Below the pieces are notes generated by a model. That model was not told the origin of the DNA. It ran no database searches and worked only from the letters and a program-made list of their open reading frames with translations. This document shows, one piece after another, positions 50,421 through 63,100 of a stretch of DNA of 64,000 nt; the first letter of the stretch is position 1; every line of letters begins with the position of its first letter. Made by a program: the position numbers and the translations under genes. The DNA comes from Xestospongia muta. Its lineage: Eukaryota > Porifera > Demospongiae > Haplosclerida > Petrosiidae. The DNA lies in NCBI GenBank assembly GCA_963693285.1, contig OY848925.1, positions 6,860,932 to 6,924,931 on the forward strand, read 5' to 3'.

Positions 50421-52147
50421 ATGGCCGAAGATGACACAATCTTGACCTCGACGATTACGTATCAGACCGAGCCCCCAAAGAAGTCCTTGTCCAGTCTTTA
50501 CGTCAAACTATTTCCATACGAACTCCTTTTTCTTCTTTTCCAATTCTCGGAACGCTTTTATCGCCTTCTCTATCAACAATATTACTTCCAACAGCTAGCT
50601 AAGCAGACATTAGCTGAAATCACAAACTACACTGCTCCTACTGATCAGTTCTGTCTGGATCAAGACTATGTTGTCAATTACACTGGTGATGAGCGGTTTC
50701 TCGAGTTTCAAGACACTGTTAATCGTCTCAACATGTATACTGAAGTCATCTTTCTAGGACTCTCAGCTCTTGTGGCATTAGTATTAGGACCCCTCTCCGA
50801 TATCATTGGTAGAAAACCTATCATGCTTATTTCAGTATTAGGGCTAGTATTAAATGGAGTAATGCAGTTCATCATTGTTCATTACAATCTTAATGTCTAT
50901 TACTATTTGCTTTGTGCTGCATTTTTTGGAGGATTTGGCGGTTTTAGTACAACAATGACAGTCATGTTAGGTACCATTTTTGATGTCACACCTAAAAATT
51001 GGCTCACAGTACGTAATGGTATCATTGAGTTATGTGTGGCTTTAGCTAAGACAACAACAGCTGCTGCTAGTAATAATTGGATCCAGAAAACGGGTTGTAA
51101 TTTTGAGCCTCCTGCATGGCTCATGATAGCAGTGACAACTCTAGCAATGCTGCTTGGTTTGATAATGCCGGAAACATTATCAAAAGAACTCAAATTGAAA
51201 TACAAAGCACAGAGCAGTAAAGGTTTTAAAAAGCTAATTAATGGTGTTAAAATTTATACTCTGCCTAAGCAAATTGGCTGTGACAAATATTGGCAAATGA
51301 TAACAGCAACTAGTGTCATTGTCCTAGCCTCCTTTGGTCTTGGAGCTAGTAATCAAATTATGAATTATTTTCTTCACAATGAACCTCTTGAGTGGTCCTA
51401 TGATATTATTGGAATATTTGGTGTGCTCTATTCTGGATCTATGGGTCTTACCCTCATTCTCGTACTTCCAATCTTGGTTTGGTTTAGATTATCCAACTCT
51501 TTAATATGTTTATTAGGAGCTCTATGTGCTGTGAGTACTAATATAGTAATGGCTACTGTTAAGACCACTTGGGAAATGTTTTTAGGTGAAATAATGGAAC
51601 CAATATATGATATAATTATAATTTATTTTAATTTTATTAGCTGGAGGATTACAAGGTATTTTAATATTATGTTATCCAACAATGAGATCTCATATAGCAA
51701 AACTTGTCGGTCCTGAAAATCAAGGTATGTGTATCAGAGTCCAGCCATAATTATTTCATTAATTGTAGGGTCAGCATTTTCTATTGCTACCTCTCTTCAA
51801 GTTTCTGCATCAGTTGTATGTGCTGTGGTATCTAATGAGATTTATCATCCACAAATAACGCGTAATGGTCACAAGAATAATGCCGGTATAGTGTTCTGGG
51901 TAATGGCTGGATCATGGGCATTGACATTACCTTTAATATTGTATGTCACAAATGTACATGTACATATATGTGTGGTTAATTGTTATAATTATATAGGTTA
52001 TTATTGGGAAGAAATGGTCCTTTTCAACCTAAAGAATCTAAAGAGAGTTTTCCTAGCGAGAAGGAGCCGTTACTTCAATCTACTGAAGAAGGTCAATCTC
52101 CTGATTACTATGCTATTGGTGCCAATGGGAAAACAACAATACAATAA
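50421..52147 (+). CDS. SLC46-like transporter, array gene 4
   Basis: Four exons from ATG at 50421 (MAEDDTILTSTITYQTE) to TAA 52145-52147. Exon 1 ends with KTTWEMFLG at about 51586. Exon 2 (about 51641-51724) has MRSHIAKLVGPENQG, very close to the SLC46A1 segment I recall as IRAKLSKLV followed by EQG. Exon 3 (51769-51941) starts SAFSIATSLQ. Exon 4 (51999-52147) is a hydrophilic tail with acidic and Ser residues. The signature after TM2 is LGPLSDIIGRKP and luminal sites NYTAP and NYTGDE are present. It is diverged from genes 1-3, so the array contains both old and young duplicates. An ATG-less extension to 50358 was disregarded. Confidence 0.86.
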
Positions 52148-52451
52148 TACTCAATTTGTGTTACTATGGCAACCAATCTGTACTTACAGTAGTATTCAAA
52201 GTGTGATTAATTTTTTAACTTGTGATAATTACAGTTGTTTACGGTTTGGGGTTTTATAGCCAGCCCCTCCCTCAATGAAATAAGAGGGGCTGACTGCAGT
52301 AAACGGACACTAGATGTTGTGTTCCACTCAAGCTCAGTTGAGGAGCAACCAGATCACACATACATTATAGAGGTTCAACATTGTATGGTGTTTTGTCATT
52401 GGTGGATTTCCTTTTGATTCACGTGATTTATAGCTACACCCACTATTTGAA
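52148..52451. other. Gap with a hairpin between transporter and MACROD-like gene
   Basis: 304 bases. At 52258-52295 a 12-base arm (AGCCAGCCCCTC) pairs with GAGGGGCTGACT around a 14-base loop, 11 of 12 matching. It lies in or just past the transporter 3' UTR and is GC-rich compared with its surroundings. Nothing else was recognised. Confidence 0.5.
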
Positions 52452-54147
52452 ATGAGATTAACGAGATATTATAATATTGTTTCTACTTCTTGTCGAAGAG
52501 TAATCAGATTACGTGTTTTAATGGAAGACGAGGACGTCCCAAAACCTAAAAGGCCCCCATCTGACACTAAACAACAACAACACAACAAACCTTGGTCTTT
52601 CAAAAGATTTTTCTCTTCCAACACAGAACATAAAAGTAACACTAGACTATTTTAATATATTTATTATTATATCACGATATGTTATTATACTAGACAAAGA
52701 GTACTGGCAAAATCTGCCATTGGATGAAAAAAGAAAACAGTATCGTTGTCGAGAAAAGTATTTGAAACTGGAACAGATTCCTACATGGCCTGACTTTTAC
52801 AGTAAAACTAGTAAGTAGAGTCTCATTCCCAGACCTTAGTACTAAAGGTGTGGGAATGAGACTGTCCAGTGAGCAGTGATTCTCTCCTTAGAATGCACAC
52901 CAGCTGTAGGAGATTCCAAATACCCACTTAATTCAACATTAAATAACAAGGTGTCAATATGGCAAGGAGATATCACTAGGTTAGAAATTGATGCTATTGT
53001 CAATGCAGCAAACTCGTCATTAATGGGAGGGGGTGGAGTCGATGGAGCTATTCACAGTGCAGCTGGCTCATCATTAAGAAATGAATGTGGGGAACTTAAT
53101 GGATGTGAAACAGGAGATGCTAAAATCACTACAGGTCAGTAAACAAACCAGTCAGTTGAGCAACATGTTTATCACACATCTGTTTTCTAGGTCACAGATT
53201 ACCTGCTAAATGTGAGACCTAGTATTTTATATATCATTATTTATTTTTTTATTAGTCATCATCCATACTGTTGGACCAATGAACTGCAATGCACAAGATT
53301 TACAAAGTTGTTATACTAGATGTCTCCAACTTGTTTTAGATAACAATATAAAATCAGTGGTACATTTGATATCATTAATGGCAACTGTATTATTTTCATC
53401 TTTACAGGCTTTCTGTTGTATAGCTACTGGTGTTTATGGATTTCCCAATGATAAAGCAGCAAAGATAGCATTAGAGACAGTGCGACAGTGGCTTGAGATA
53501 GGAGACAATGCTGACGAAGTATGTATTGATGTAACGGACAGTTTTACATGTGTATTATAAATTTAGGTTGATCGTGTTATATTTACTGTATTTCTAAAAG
53601 AGGACTACAAGATATATACAGGTCTTCTTCATCATTACTTTCCACTTGAAGAAAATGCTGTTAGTAAAGATGAGGACACAACAGAAGAGAAGAAACAAGA
53701 AAAAGAGGAATTTAAACCCGAACTAGTCAAATATGCTACGGAGCCAAGTATAATAATACTATCTGTCATTATCGTTATATGATATATTCTTTAGTGACTT
53801 ATAAACCATCTAATGAGACTAGTACAGACAAAGGTGAACCTAAAGGAGTAACTCAAATGGAGACTGATGAAAGAGGGGTGGAGTCTAATCAGATTGATAA
53901 TGCAGAGGTGGAGTCTAATCAGACTGAAAATATGGGGGTGGAGTCTAATCAGACTGATAATACAGGGGTGGAGCCTAATCAGAAGGACAATGAGAATATA
54001 GATTCTAATCAGGAGGATAAAAAAGGGGAGGATTCTACTGCAAATGGAATAGAAGCTGAGAACGACAAGAAGTTACTTAATGAAACTGATAATAAAGGAG
54101 TGACCCCCAATGAACAGACACAAGATGAGGAGGATACACGAGTATAA
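52452..54147 (+). CDS. MACROD-type macro-domain ADP-ribosylhydrolase
   Basis: Macro domain that removes ADP-ribose from proteins or hydrolyses O-acetyl-ADP-ribose. ATG at 52452 gives a basic leader ([20 protein letters not shown]) that could target mitochondria as in MACROD1; an in-frame ATG at 52521 ([11 protein letters not shown]) would omit it. After a helical region ([22 protein letters not shown]) comes the macro domain: [20 protein letters not shown], then [53 protein letters not shown]. The catalytic Asn and Asp and the Gly-rich loops are intact. A tiny exon at about 53191-53210 encodes HRLPAK. The C-terminus is acidic with about five diverged repeats of VESNQTDN, recalling the acidic tail of MACROD2. 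The 3' end is 35 bases from the convergent GINS1. Confidence 0.9.
52819..52863. repeat. Near-perfect 45-base palindrome in intron
   Basis: Outer arms AGTCTCATTCCCA and TGGGAATGAGACT match exactly over 13 bases, and the interior (ACCTT-AGTACT-AAAGGT) is also nearly self-complementary. It begins 8 bases into a MACROD-like intron. It may be a miniature inverted-repeat element or a short hairpin RNA source. Confidence 0.85.
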
Positions 54148-54182
54148 TTATACTACTTATAACAATAGACTATTACAATTTG

Positions 54183-54858
54183 TTATTGCACATGTTCTAA
54201 TATTCCTTGTCTTATTAGTTGTTCACATTGTGATCTTAACAAATGATGTTGACTACCTCGTTTAAGTTGTATAACTGTACCATCTTCTGTCTCTAATTCA
54301 CCATAATCTTGAAGACATCTCACTTCAATATACAATGTCTTGGGAGGAGTGGTGTAATGAGTTAGATCAATAGTACCGTCTCCTATTGTACGCATGTATG
54401 AGGCCAAAGTTTTGTTGTAACGATGAAACCACTGGACTTCCTGTTCACATAGATTTAGTCGGAATTCTTCAGGAAGTATAGAACCAATTTCCCACCTAAT
54501 ATTCTTAACTTGGAGTAGTCTGTTGTAAGCATAGACTAACAAACAACGTTGATTTCTCTCCAAACAAGCATGACGTAGCTGTATACCTGAAAAAAGACCT
54601 TGTTCTCCATCTGTTGATGCTCTAGCTTCAAGTTGATTCTGCTCAAATAGTACTCTCATTTCTTCAATGACCTATATAAATGGACACATCCATGTAGCCA
54701 AACAAATGGATGCATGTTGTAGATAACAATCAGTAATTAATATTAATTTCCTATTATTATCACACCTGTCTTATCAAATCCTCGTTAAATGGAGGAAGAG
54801 TTCCTGGACGAGCACGTTTCAATTCTCTGAGCAATTCTAAAGCTTTCTCTCCAAACAT
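54183..54858 (-). CDS. GINS1: GINS complex subunit Psf1
   Basis: Subunit of the GINS tetramer, part of the CMG replicative helicase with Cdc45 and MCM2-7. Two exons: 54858-54766 ([19 protein letters not shown], then [10 protein letters not shown]) and 54671-54183, ending [18 protein letters not shown]. Total about 193 residues, the normal Psf1 length. Other matches to the family as I recall it are [73 protein letters not shown] and a small C-terminal B domain beginning [17 protein letters not shown]. Assignment is secure. It starts 286 bp from the divergent second B56 gene. Confidence 0.96.
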
Positions 54859-55144
54859 AATTTACTTTAATGAAAAACACATGTACAGATAGTACATGTG
54901 AACGCCCCCTCGAATAGTTCTTATACTGGGCGTGGTCCTCGTCATTTTTGAGTGCACTCAAGTTCAACAACATCTTCTATCTGCTACAAGCAGTGTATTT
55001 TTGCCTGCATAATATCAGCCTTCTAGACAGGAGACACCAGAAATTACTGTCATCACTGGACTTGCAGTACTGTCACTGCATCCATCTTCTCCACCCACCA
55101 TCTTCATACTTGCTTCTGGTCTTTCTTTAAAAGTTATTTATGAA

Positions 55145-57801
55145 ATGGCGGTAAGTGATGATATATAGCATATAGTAGCTTTAAACAAATAAGTTAGTCA
55201 ATAAATGCATATATTATTGTAGCATCAATTTGTTAGTGGGAGGGGACACAAATTGTTGACATGATGTTCAGGCTGTAATTGGTAATAATGTATTGTCATG
55301 AAATTTTGTAAAAACTGATGACAGCAATGTTTGTAATTAACTAATAAATGACAGGCTCCCCCCCTCTCTCCTCCTCCTCCTCCCACCTGTTCCTCTAACA
55401 GCTGCCAATTAATTATTAGCAAATATAATGTTTCCTTTTTAGACCAAGGGAACTAAATCGCCTAAAACTCCTCCCAAAGCTGGAACACCTCCTCTGGGGG
55501 GGATGTCCAGTCTTGGTGTTCCTGATCCTTTCAGGAAAATGACTCATCTTCCACGTAAGAACCTTCAGACGCAGTCCTCGTCGAGATTTAACATCAAGAA
55601 ACCTCCACCTGATTACAAACCTCTTCCACTTTTAAAAGGTATTTATTACCCATTGGTTTTTTTATAAAACCATATCAACATATTTTCATTTTCAATATTA
55701 CTTTTAAGGTTCTTAATTAATACCAATTTTATTTATGGTAGACTCCACTCAAGACAACAGAGAACAGTTACTTTTAAACAAAATACATCAGTGTTGTTAT
55801 CTCTTTGATTTCACTGACCCCATGGCTGATTTACGAGCTAAAGAAATTAAAAGAGCTGCTCTTAATGAAATACTTGATTACATCACTAATTATAGGGGCA
55901 TTATCACAGAACCTCTTTATCCTGAGATTGTAAAAATGGTAAACACATTACAATGATATAATTATGATGTCATTGACACACCCCTTTTAGCTACAAGTCA
56001 ATGCTTTTCGTACATTACCTCCTATTGACCGTGGAACAGATTATGATCCTGATGAAGACGAGCCACCAATGGAACTGACATGGCCTCATTTGGAGGTAAA
56101 AATAATAGTTAATAATAATTAATAATAATTATTAATAGTTAATAATATTCATATGTCTATCATAAATGTATTCTATTATATTTAATGATATATTTATTAT
56201 TTTAGTTGGTTTATGCCTTCTTTTTACGTTTCTTGGAGAGTCAGGAGATGCAGACATCATTAGCTAAAAAATATATTGACCAACAATTTGTAATACAACT
56301 GTTAGAGTTATTTGATTCACTTGATCCTCGAGAACGAGACTATCTTAAGACTATATTACATCGAATTTATGGGAAATTTTTAGGGCTAAGAGCATTCATT
56401 CGAAAACACATTAACTATATTTTCTTGAGGTAAATCACTTTTGTCTATCCTAACTTGAGAACTATATTATTTGCAGTATTTTAACCTGTATTTAGAACCC
56501 TTGTTACCATGGTGATAATAATAATGAATATTAATGATGTCTATTGTTTGTAGGTTTGTATATGAGACGGAAAGATTTGCAGGAGTAGCAGAGTTACTAG
56601 AAATATTAGGGAGGTACTATTTGATTATGTCAGTAATTACTATGTTATCTCTTTCATTTGTAGTATTATCAACGGATTTGCATTGCCATTGAAAGTTGAA
56701 CACAAACAGTTTCTTATAAAAGTGTTATTGCCTTTACACAAACCAAAGTCATTATCACAATACCAGGCACAGGTTAATTACTTTATTATTGTATTATTAA
56801 TTGGGAGCTTTTTGTTTAGCTGGCATACTGTGTTGTACAATTTTTGGAAAAAGATGTAACACTTACAGAACAGGTTTCGTCTAGTTCTATATATTGTATC
56901 CACTCATCTGTCCATTTATCCACTCATCTGTCCATTTATCCACTCATCTATCCATCCATCCATCTATCCATTCATCCATCTTTCCATCCATTCATCTATC
57001 CATCCATCCATCCATCCATTCATTCATCTATCCATTATCCATCATCCATTCATTCATCCATTAGGTCCTACTTGGTTTAATCAAATTCTGGCCCAAAACA
57101 AACAGTTCTAAAGAAGTTATGTTACTTGGTGAGGTAGAGGAGATATTAGATGTGATAGACCCACAACAATTTGTCAAAGTACAAGAACCAGTTTTTAAGC
57201 AATTATCTAAATGTGTCTCCAGTCCACATTTCCAAGTAAGTCACAATAACAAAGAGATAATACTCTTTGTACAGTTAGTAATGAGAGGAGGTGGACATGT
57301 CACACTTCTTAGTGTTAATATCTTCCTTAAAACTTCTTTGCATTCTTAAAATACCATTTAAATTTGGCTAGCATCCACTTACATTAGATATCAGGGAAAT
57401 TTTGTTACACAAATGATGAATTTTAAAGGTTTCTCTCTTGTTTGTAGGTAGCTGAACGAGCTCTTTACTTTTGGAACAATGAGTATATAATTAGTTTAAT
57501 AGAGGAGAATTCACAGATTGTTATGCCTATAATATTTGACTCACTTTATCGTATTTCAAAGGAACATTGGAACAAGTATGTTGTATGTTGTTTTAAATAT
57601 ACTAGTTTATAGTATCGATCACTTTTCTTTAAAATTTTAACAATTAGTAATTAGATCATATATTAGATTAATTGAAATTAGTCAGTCTACTTCTTACACT
57701 AAATGTGTTGCTTTCATCATGTACTGTCTATGTGTGTGATGAGTGTATTATAGAATAGTATAAATGAGGTTTATATTATCCACCTGGAACAGATGGTAGT
57801 C

Positions 57802-57892
<91 letters not shown>

Positions 57893-58176
57893 CTATCGTA
57901 TCTCTGGTATATAATGTATTAAAAACAATGATGTCAATAAACAGTAAATTATTTGATCATCTCACAGTGTCTTATAAAGCTGATAAACAAAAGTAAACAA
58001 GATATGATATCATTATGCCATGTCGTAAATTCATTTTTCATTCATACATTCATTATTCTAGGGAACAACAGAAAGAGAAAGACAGAGATGAGCTCTGGAA
58101 ACAACTCGATCGACTCAAATTAGAGCATGACTCTAAAGCTAAACCACTAAGTCAACAAGAAACTCAAAAAAAATAA
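55145..58176 (+). CDS. PP2A regulatory subunit B56, alpha/epsilon type
   Basis: Second B' subunit in the window. Exon 1 is just ATG-GCG (55145-55150) before GTAAGT; exon 2 starts [17 protein letters not shown]. The core follows: [182 protein letters not shown]. It ends shortly after the core ([17 protein letters not shown]...QKK) at TAA 58174-58176, as alpha/epsilon members do, in contrast with the long tail of the gene at 1037-4056. Introns carry simple repeats at 56890-57064 and 57803-57889. Confidence 0.93.
56890..57064. repeat. TCCATC-type simple repeat
   Basis: Imperfect array of ATCCATCC and CATCTGTCCATTTATCCACT units in an intron of the second B56 gene. Open frames here (Ile/His/Pro/Ser) are artefacts. 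Confidence 0.9.
57803..57889. repeat. Compound (TC)n(CA)n microsatellite
   Basis: About 25 TC units followed by about 17 CA units, immediately before the exon starting AGCTATCG (about 57890) in the second B56 gene, so it replaces the normal polypyrimidine tract. Confidence 0.97.
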
Positions 58177-59091
58177 AATAACATTGTTATATTTGGTGTT
58201 CTCTATCTTAGATTCTCCTTGATCTTTCTTTATTCTTCATTAGCTGAGATTAATGTCACAGAGTATACTTTAAAATATTTTGAACATAAATTTATAATTG
58301 TTGTATTATGTGTGTTCATCACTTGAGTGATTTAAATGTTTTTGATGCTACACATTAATGCGTCCTTTAATATATGTGCATAGTAAAATAATATCTGTAA
58401 TGTTCTATGATAGAATAGTACATACAATATTAATGTCATAAATGGTTGCTTTCAGGTTGTTTGTTACTGCACACTGCTGCCATTGTGATTGGTTACTCAG
58501 CAATAATGACGTCGTGGAGTTCCGCATACCGGAAACCACAATAAGCCAAGCTCTACATCCTTTGCCTCGAGCTTTGTGGCTCTTTATATAGTTCTTGTTG
58601 CTCCAGCTTGTCCTGGTCCACAAATCGGTAGCTAAGAAGTCATTTAGAGGCTGAGCGAGATATCTTCTCCAAGGAAGGAGCCATTTCGATATTGCGTAAG
58701 TTATTTTTTGCATTTTGTGTATCTTTTGTGTGTTGATTGCTGGCTGTTTTAAAACGTGTCATCTTTATTGTTTGGTGAAGCGAACTAGTTAGGTTAGAGA
58801 AAAAGAATCTGGTTTAGTAACTAGCTAGGCCTAGTTTTTTCTCACTGATTGCGCTGTTGGAAACGAACACGCTGGGCGATATGAATTTCCTTGTTGTGCG
58901 ATGAATGTCGGCCAGCCAGCCAGCTAGCTAGCTAGCTAGCAGGCTGGCTGGCTGGCTAGCTAAAGATCATCCTTTTAGTATAAGGACATAGCTAGTAGGA
59001 AAATGTATGTTCTTTTTCTTTGCAGGAAAGATATTGCAAAGGTGCTAACCAATCCCTAGTTGATCTTAGTGCGTGTTGTCCGTGTGTAGTC
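58177..59091 (+). promoter_or_regulatory. Leader region of the zinc-finger gene
   Basis: Holds the second B56 gene's 3' UTR, a probable promoter and a split 5' UTR. Around 58486-58530 are an inverted CCAAT box (ATTGG), a CRE-like TGACGTC and CCGCATAC, one base from the CCGTATAC motif. A likely first non-coding exon ends at about 58696 before GTAAGT, and the acceptor TTTGCAG is at about 59018-59024, just before the exon with ATG 59092. A 46-base palindrome at 58911-58956 lies in this leader intron. Confidence 0.5.
58911..58956. repeat. GCCA/GCTA palindrome
   Basis: GCCAGCCAGCCAGC (58911-58924) faces its exact complement GCTGGCTGGCTGGC (58943-58956) around a loop of GCTA repeats that is itself self-complementary. 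It lies in the 5' UTR intron of the zinc-finger gene and could extrude as a cruciform or fold in RNA. Confidence 0.9.
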
Positions 59092-60123
59092 ATGGCTGAC
59101 ACCCTCAAGCAAGAAGACGGACAGCAACCAGAAGAGTCCCAGCTCGTTTTGTCTAGTCCCCAAGAAACTAGAGAAACAAGTTCAACTTGCTTGTCTGACC
59201 TAACACCTACCTCACCTGTTGCAGAGAAAGGTGACAAGATAGCAGAATCTGGTTCAAGCTGTTTAACACACCAACCTTCTCCTCCAGTTGAAGAAGAGAA
59301 AGCAATTGAGAAGCTCTCAGAGACAATAGCTGGTAAGTTAACATACAATGTGTTCAGCTGGAGAGAGTGGTGAGCTAAATGTAGCTCATAGGATGTACAT
59401 GTTTCTTCTCAAAACAGTGTTCATAGCTACTCTCAATTGAATTCATAATTCGATTTTGATGATGTCTCTTGCTTTCTCTCTCTCTGTTTTGTTTGAAACT
59501 AAAACAACACATTAATACATGTCATTATCTTTCACTTTGCTAACTGGCCAGGGAATATACAACCTCAATATATTATCTTGTTGTTCTAGAGATCACAACA
59601 GCTGGAATTCTGCCTTACCAGCCAAGCATACATACTCCCCTAAACCACTGGCTATGTTCTGTTATGTGTGGGTGGAGTTGGACTGAAGACATTGTAGTTA
59701 TTGTGTTTGCAGTTTTGTATAGCTAGCTCTTAATTGGGAATGTATTGCATACCTTATATTAAGGGTAATTAGTTTGTGACATGTTAGTTAGTTCATAATT
59801 CTCTGCCCTTTGAGAATAGCTGTAGTTCTGTGGTTTGACAGTGTATTAGAGTCCATGTGTTGGTTTTAGAACGAGGATAGACAGAATAGGACTGAGGATA
59901 TTGATATCTTGTTATAGGAACAAGATAAAAAAATTAATGTCTTGGTTCTAAGACAACGATAGATGGAATAGGAACATTGATATATGATAGAGTGGAATGA
60001 GTTGAAGTGATGATAATTGTTACATGTACTGTATATTAGATAATGTCATGAAATAGGAATCTGTTAATATGTTTACTCATTGACGTGCAGTTTAGCAAAA
60101 CATAATGATCTCTTTCTCTCTTT

Positions 60124-60154
<31 letters not shown>

Positions 60155-63100
60155 CCACTCTTCATCTATTACAGATCATAATGAAGATACAAGTGCTATA
60201 AAGTGAGTATAGAAATTAGATTGCATATATTGTTAATTTTAACAGCTTGTTTTTAACACACATATCAAAGTGTCCTATACTGTAGACACACTGTAACAGA
60301 CAGTGTATGTTCATAATGTATTTATAAGTCACAACTAGCACTCTCTTATATATATATGACTGTGTGTGTGTTCTTGTGTTAATGCAAACATGTTCGATAA
60401 GATGTGATTTTCAATGTTTGTTATTCTCTCTTTTGGAAGCCATTCTTGTTATATAGTAAGATAATCACTAATAAAGGTTTGTACAAATCAATCATTAGAA
60501 TATTAGGAAATAAAGCATGTGGGTGGAGCTGATTGCAAGCAAAGTTTAAAGTATTTTAAAATAGGTCACATGTATAGTCATCATATGGTAGCTATATTCC
60601 TGGAAGTAATTATTTTGTAATTAATATAATTAATTTTTTGTGTAGTACAATACAAACATTAGTAGCTCAGTCTGAGAATTCATCAATGCCAGCTGAAGAG
60701 AAGATGGATATTGAGATGAATTCTTTGTCATTGGAAACCGATAGTACTTCCCCGGTACTGTCTGATTTCCAGTCTACAAAGTCTGAGGCTCAAGTTACTG
60801 AAGAGACTGCTACAGAATGGAACCAGTCTGAGACCGAGAAAACTGAGGCTGAAAATACTGCCTTTGATAAGGAGTCCGTAGACGAACCAATGGATATGTC
60901 TGATAACCTTAAAGGTGAAGAGAAAGCCAACACATCACTTCCTTCATCTCCTATTAATACATCTCCCACTCGTAAACTTAAGTCTACCATTCGTAATCCT
61001 CGCTATTCTTCTATAATACGAACTCGAAGTACGAAAGTATCTGAGGAAGATATCAAAGAACCACAAAATGACGCTGGAAAAACAGAGAGTGAAGAAAGTG
61101 AGGGTGAAAGTGAGGAGATCAAACCAAGACCTGGAAGAGGGCGTGGTCGTGGAAGTGTCAAACGAGCTAAGAGTCTTGAAGGCACTCAAAAACTTGGTAC
61201 CAGATCACCAAATGTCGTATCTCCTGTTGAAGGAAGAGGTCGTAGAGGTAGAAGCCGTGGTCATTTAACTCGAGCTACAGCTGCAGGTATGAAAGTTGTT
61301 CAATTTTTGCAGTTACCATGGAGACAAAAAAGGCGGCGTCGTGGTGGAGGAAGGGGTACAGCTGATGATGATGAAGAGGAACTGGAGCCACAAGTTAAGA
61401 AAGGCCGAGTTGATGATGAGGACGATGACATTGATGAGGATGAAGAAGTTAATGAGAGTGTAGAAGAGGAGGAGGAGTCAAATAAAATAATGTCTCCACC
61501 CACAATATCCAAAGTCAGTCGACCAAGTCCTAGAGGTCGAGGTAGAGGTCGTGGAAGACGTGGAAGAGGTGGAAAAAGTGACCGTTCTCCAACTGTTTCA
61601 ACTAAGTCCGAGTTATCTTCACCTTCTACAGAGGATGATACATCAGCCATTAGTAAGACAAGGAAAAGAAAGGATTCGGACACATTGGGAGGCTCCGATG
61701 ATATCAATGAAGAGAAAGTGGAAGATGTACCTGTTAAAAAAAGAAGAGGTCGTCCAAAGAAAAAGTTGAAAGATGATCATATTAACTCGGCATCATCAGA
61801 AGTTGCAACATCACCCACCAAAGTACAAGTTAAAGAAGAATCCAGCGTGAATGTAATGGATGTTTCTCTTACACCTAGTCAAGTGTTTTCAGAGCCTGTA
61901 AAACACCCTGATCAAATAGTACAATTATTACAACTATCAGAGAACATCGATACTGGAGACCTGAATGACAGTATTCCAGCTGTTGCCTCAGATTCTAAAG
62001 AACAAGAATCACTCAACGAAAAGAGTGAAGAGGACCTTAAATTATCTAAAGACACTCCCGTGGTGTCTGGGGAACAATCCATAACACAGGTTCCTACGGA
62101 GACAAATGTTGCAGAGCCAACTGTAGGAATGAAAGAACCACAAGAAGAGGGTGTGGCTAAACCCACAAATGATAATGTTAAAGAAATATCCTCACGTGTA
62201 GATAGTACTACTAAGAGATCTGAACCAGAATCTAATTCAAAGCAAGAATCAACAAAAGATAACGTCCCTGATTTGACCACACCCACTACATCATCTCAAC
62301 CTCCTAACTCAATGCCTGTAGAAGCTGCTTATCCATTTCCTCGTTATTCAATAGATGAACAGGGGTATCCCTCGTCTCCCCACACGTTTCCTCCACCACC
62401 TCCACACATGCATCCTTTTTTAGCTCATGCATATCCTCCATTTTCAACACCTCCTTATCACACTTTCATGTTGCCTACAAGCCCTCATTTTCCACACCCT
62501 TACTCCACCCATCAGGACTGTCTCCCACCAGGAATTTACCACCATTTCCCTGAAGATCTTCATCAGTTCACACGTTATCCTCCTCCCGTTACAACTGCCC
62601 CTCAATCAAATGATAATCATACGGTAACAATTTTGAAAAATTAATTATTTAGATTAATTTGTATCCTTTTTTAGGATTCTTCACAGAGTGAATCATCTAA
62701 TGAGCAACCAGCTGTGACCACACCCACAAACCATACCCATCAGACAACACCTATTCCAACACCTGTTACTCATGGTAAATTGTTAATCCATTTCATATTT
62801 ATTCATCCATTTGTTTTTAGCTATGGGTTTGCCACACCCACTAAGCCAAGCCTACCCTATGCCTCCTCCACCCCCACACACTCATCATCCTGGTTACATT
62901 CCTCCATATGGTCCTCCTGGAATGATGGCTACGCCACCTCTACTTGGAGACTGGAACATGGGACATCAGGTAATGGAATGAGGATATGATGTATGTGTAT
63001 ATGAAATATTTAACATACAGATGCCTCCACCTACTCAATCTCCTCATTTACCAAGTCCTACAGTGAATACCAAGGTAATAACAAATCTATTAAATTAAGT

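Noticed and set aside
56844..57080. Open frame rich in Ile, His, Pro and Ser
   Set aside because: It reads through a TCCATC simple repeat in a B56 intron; only the first residues (a true exon) are coding.
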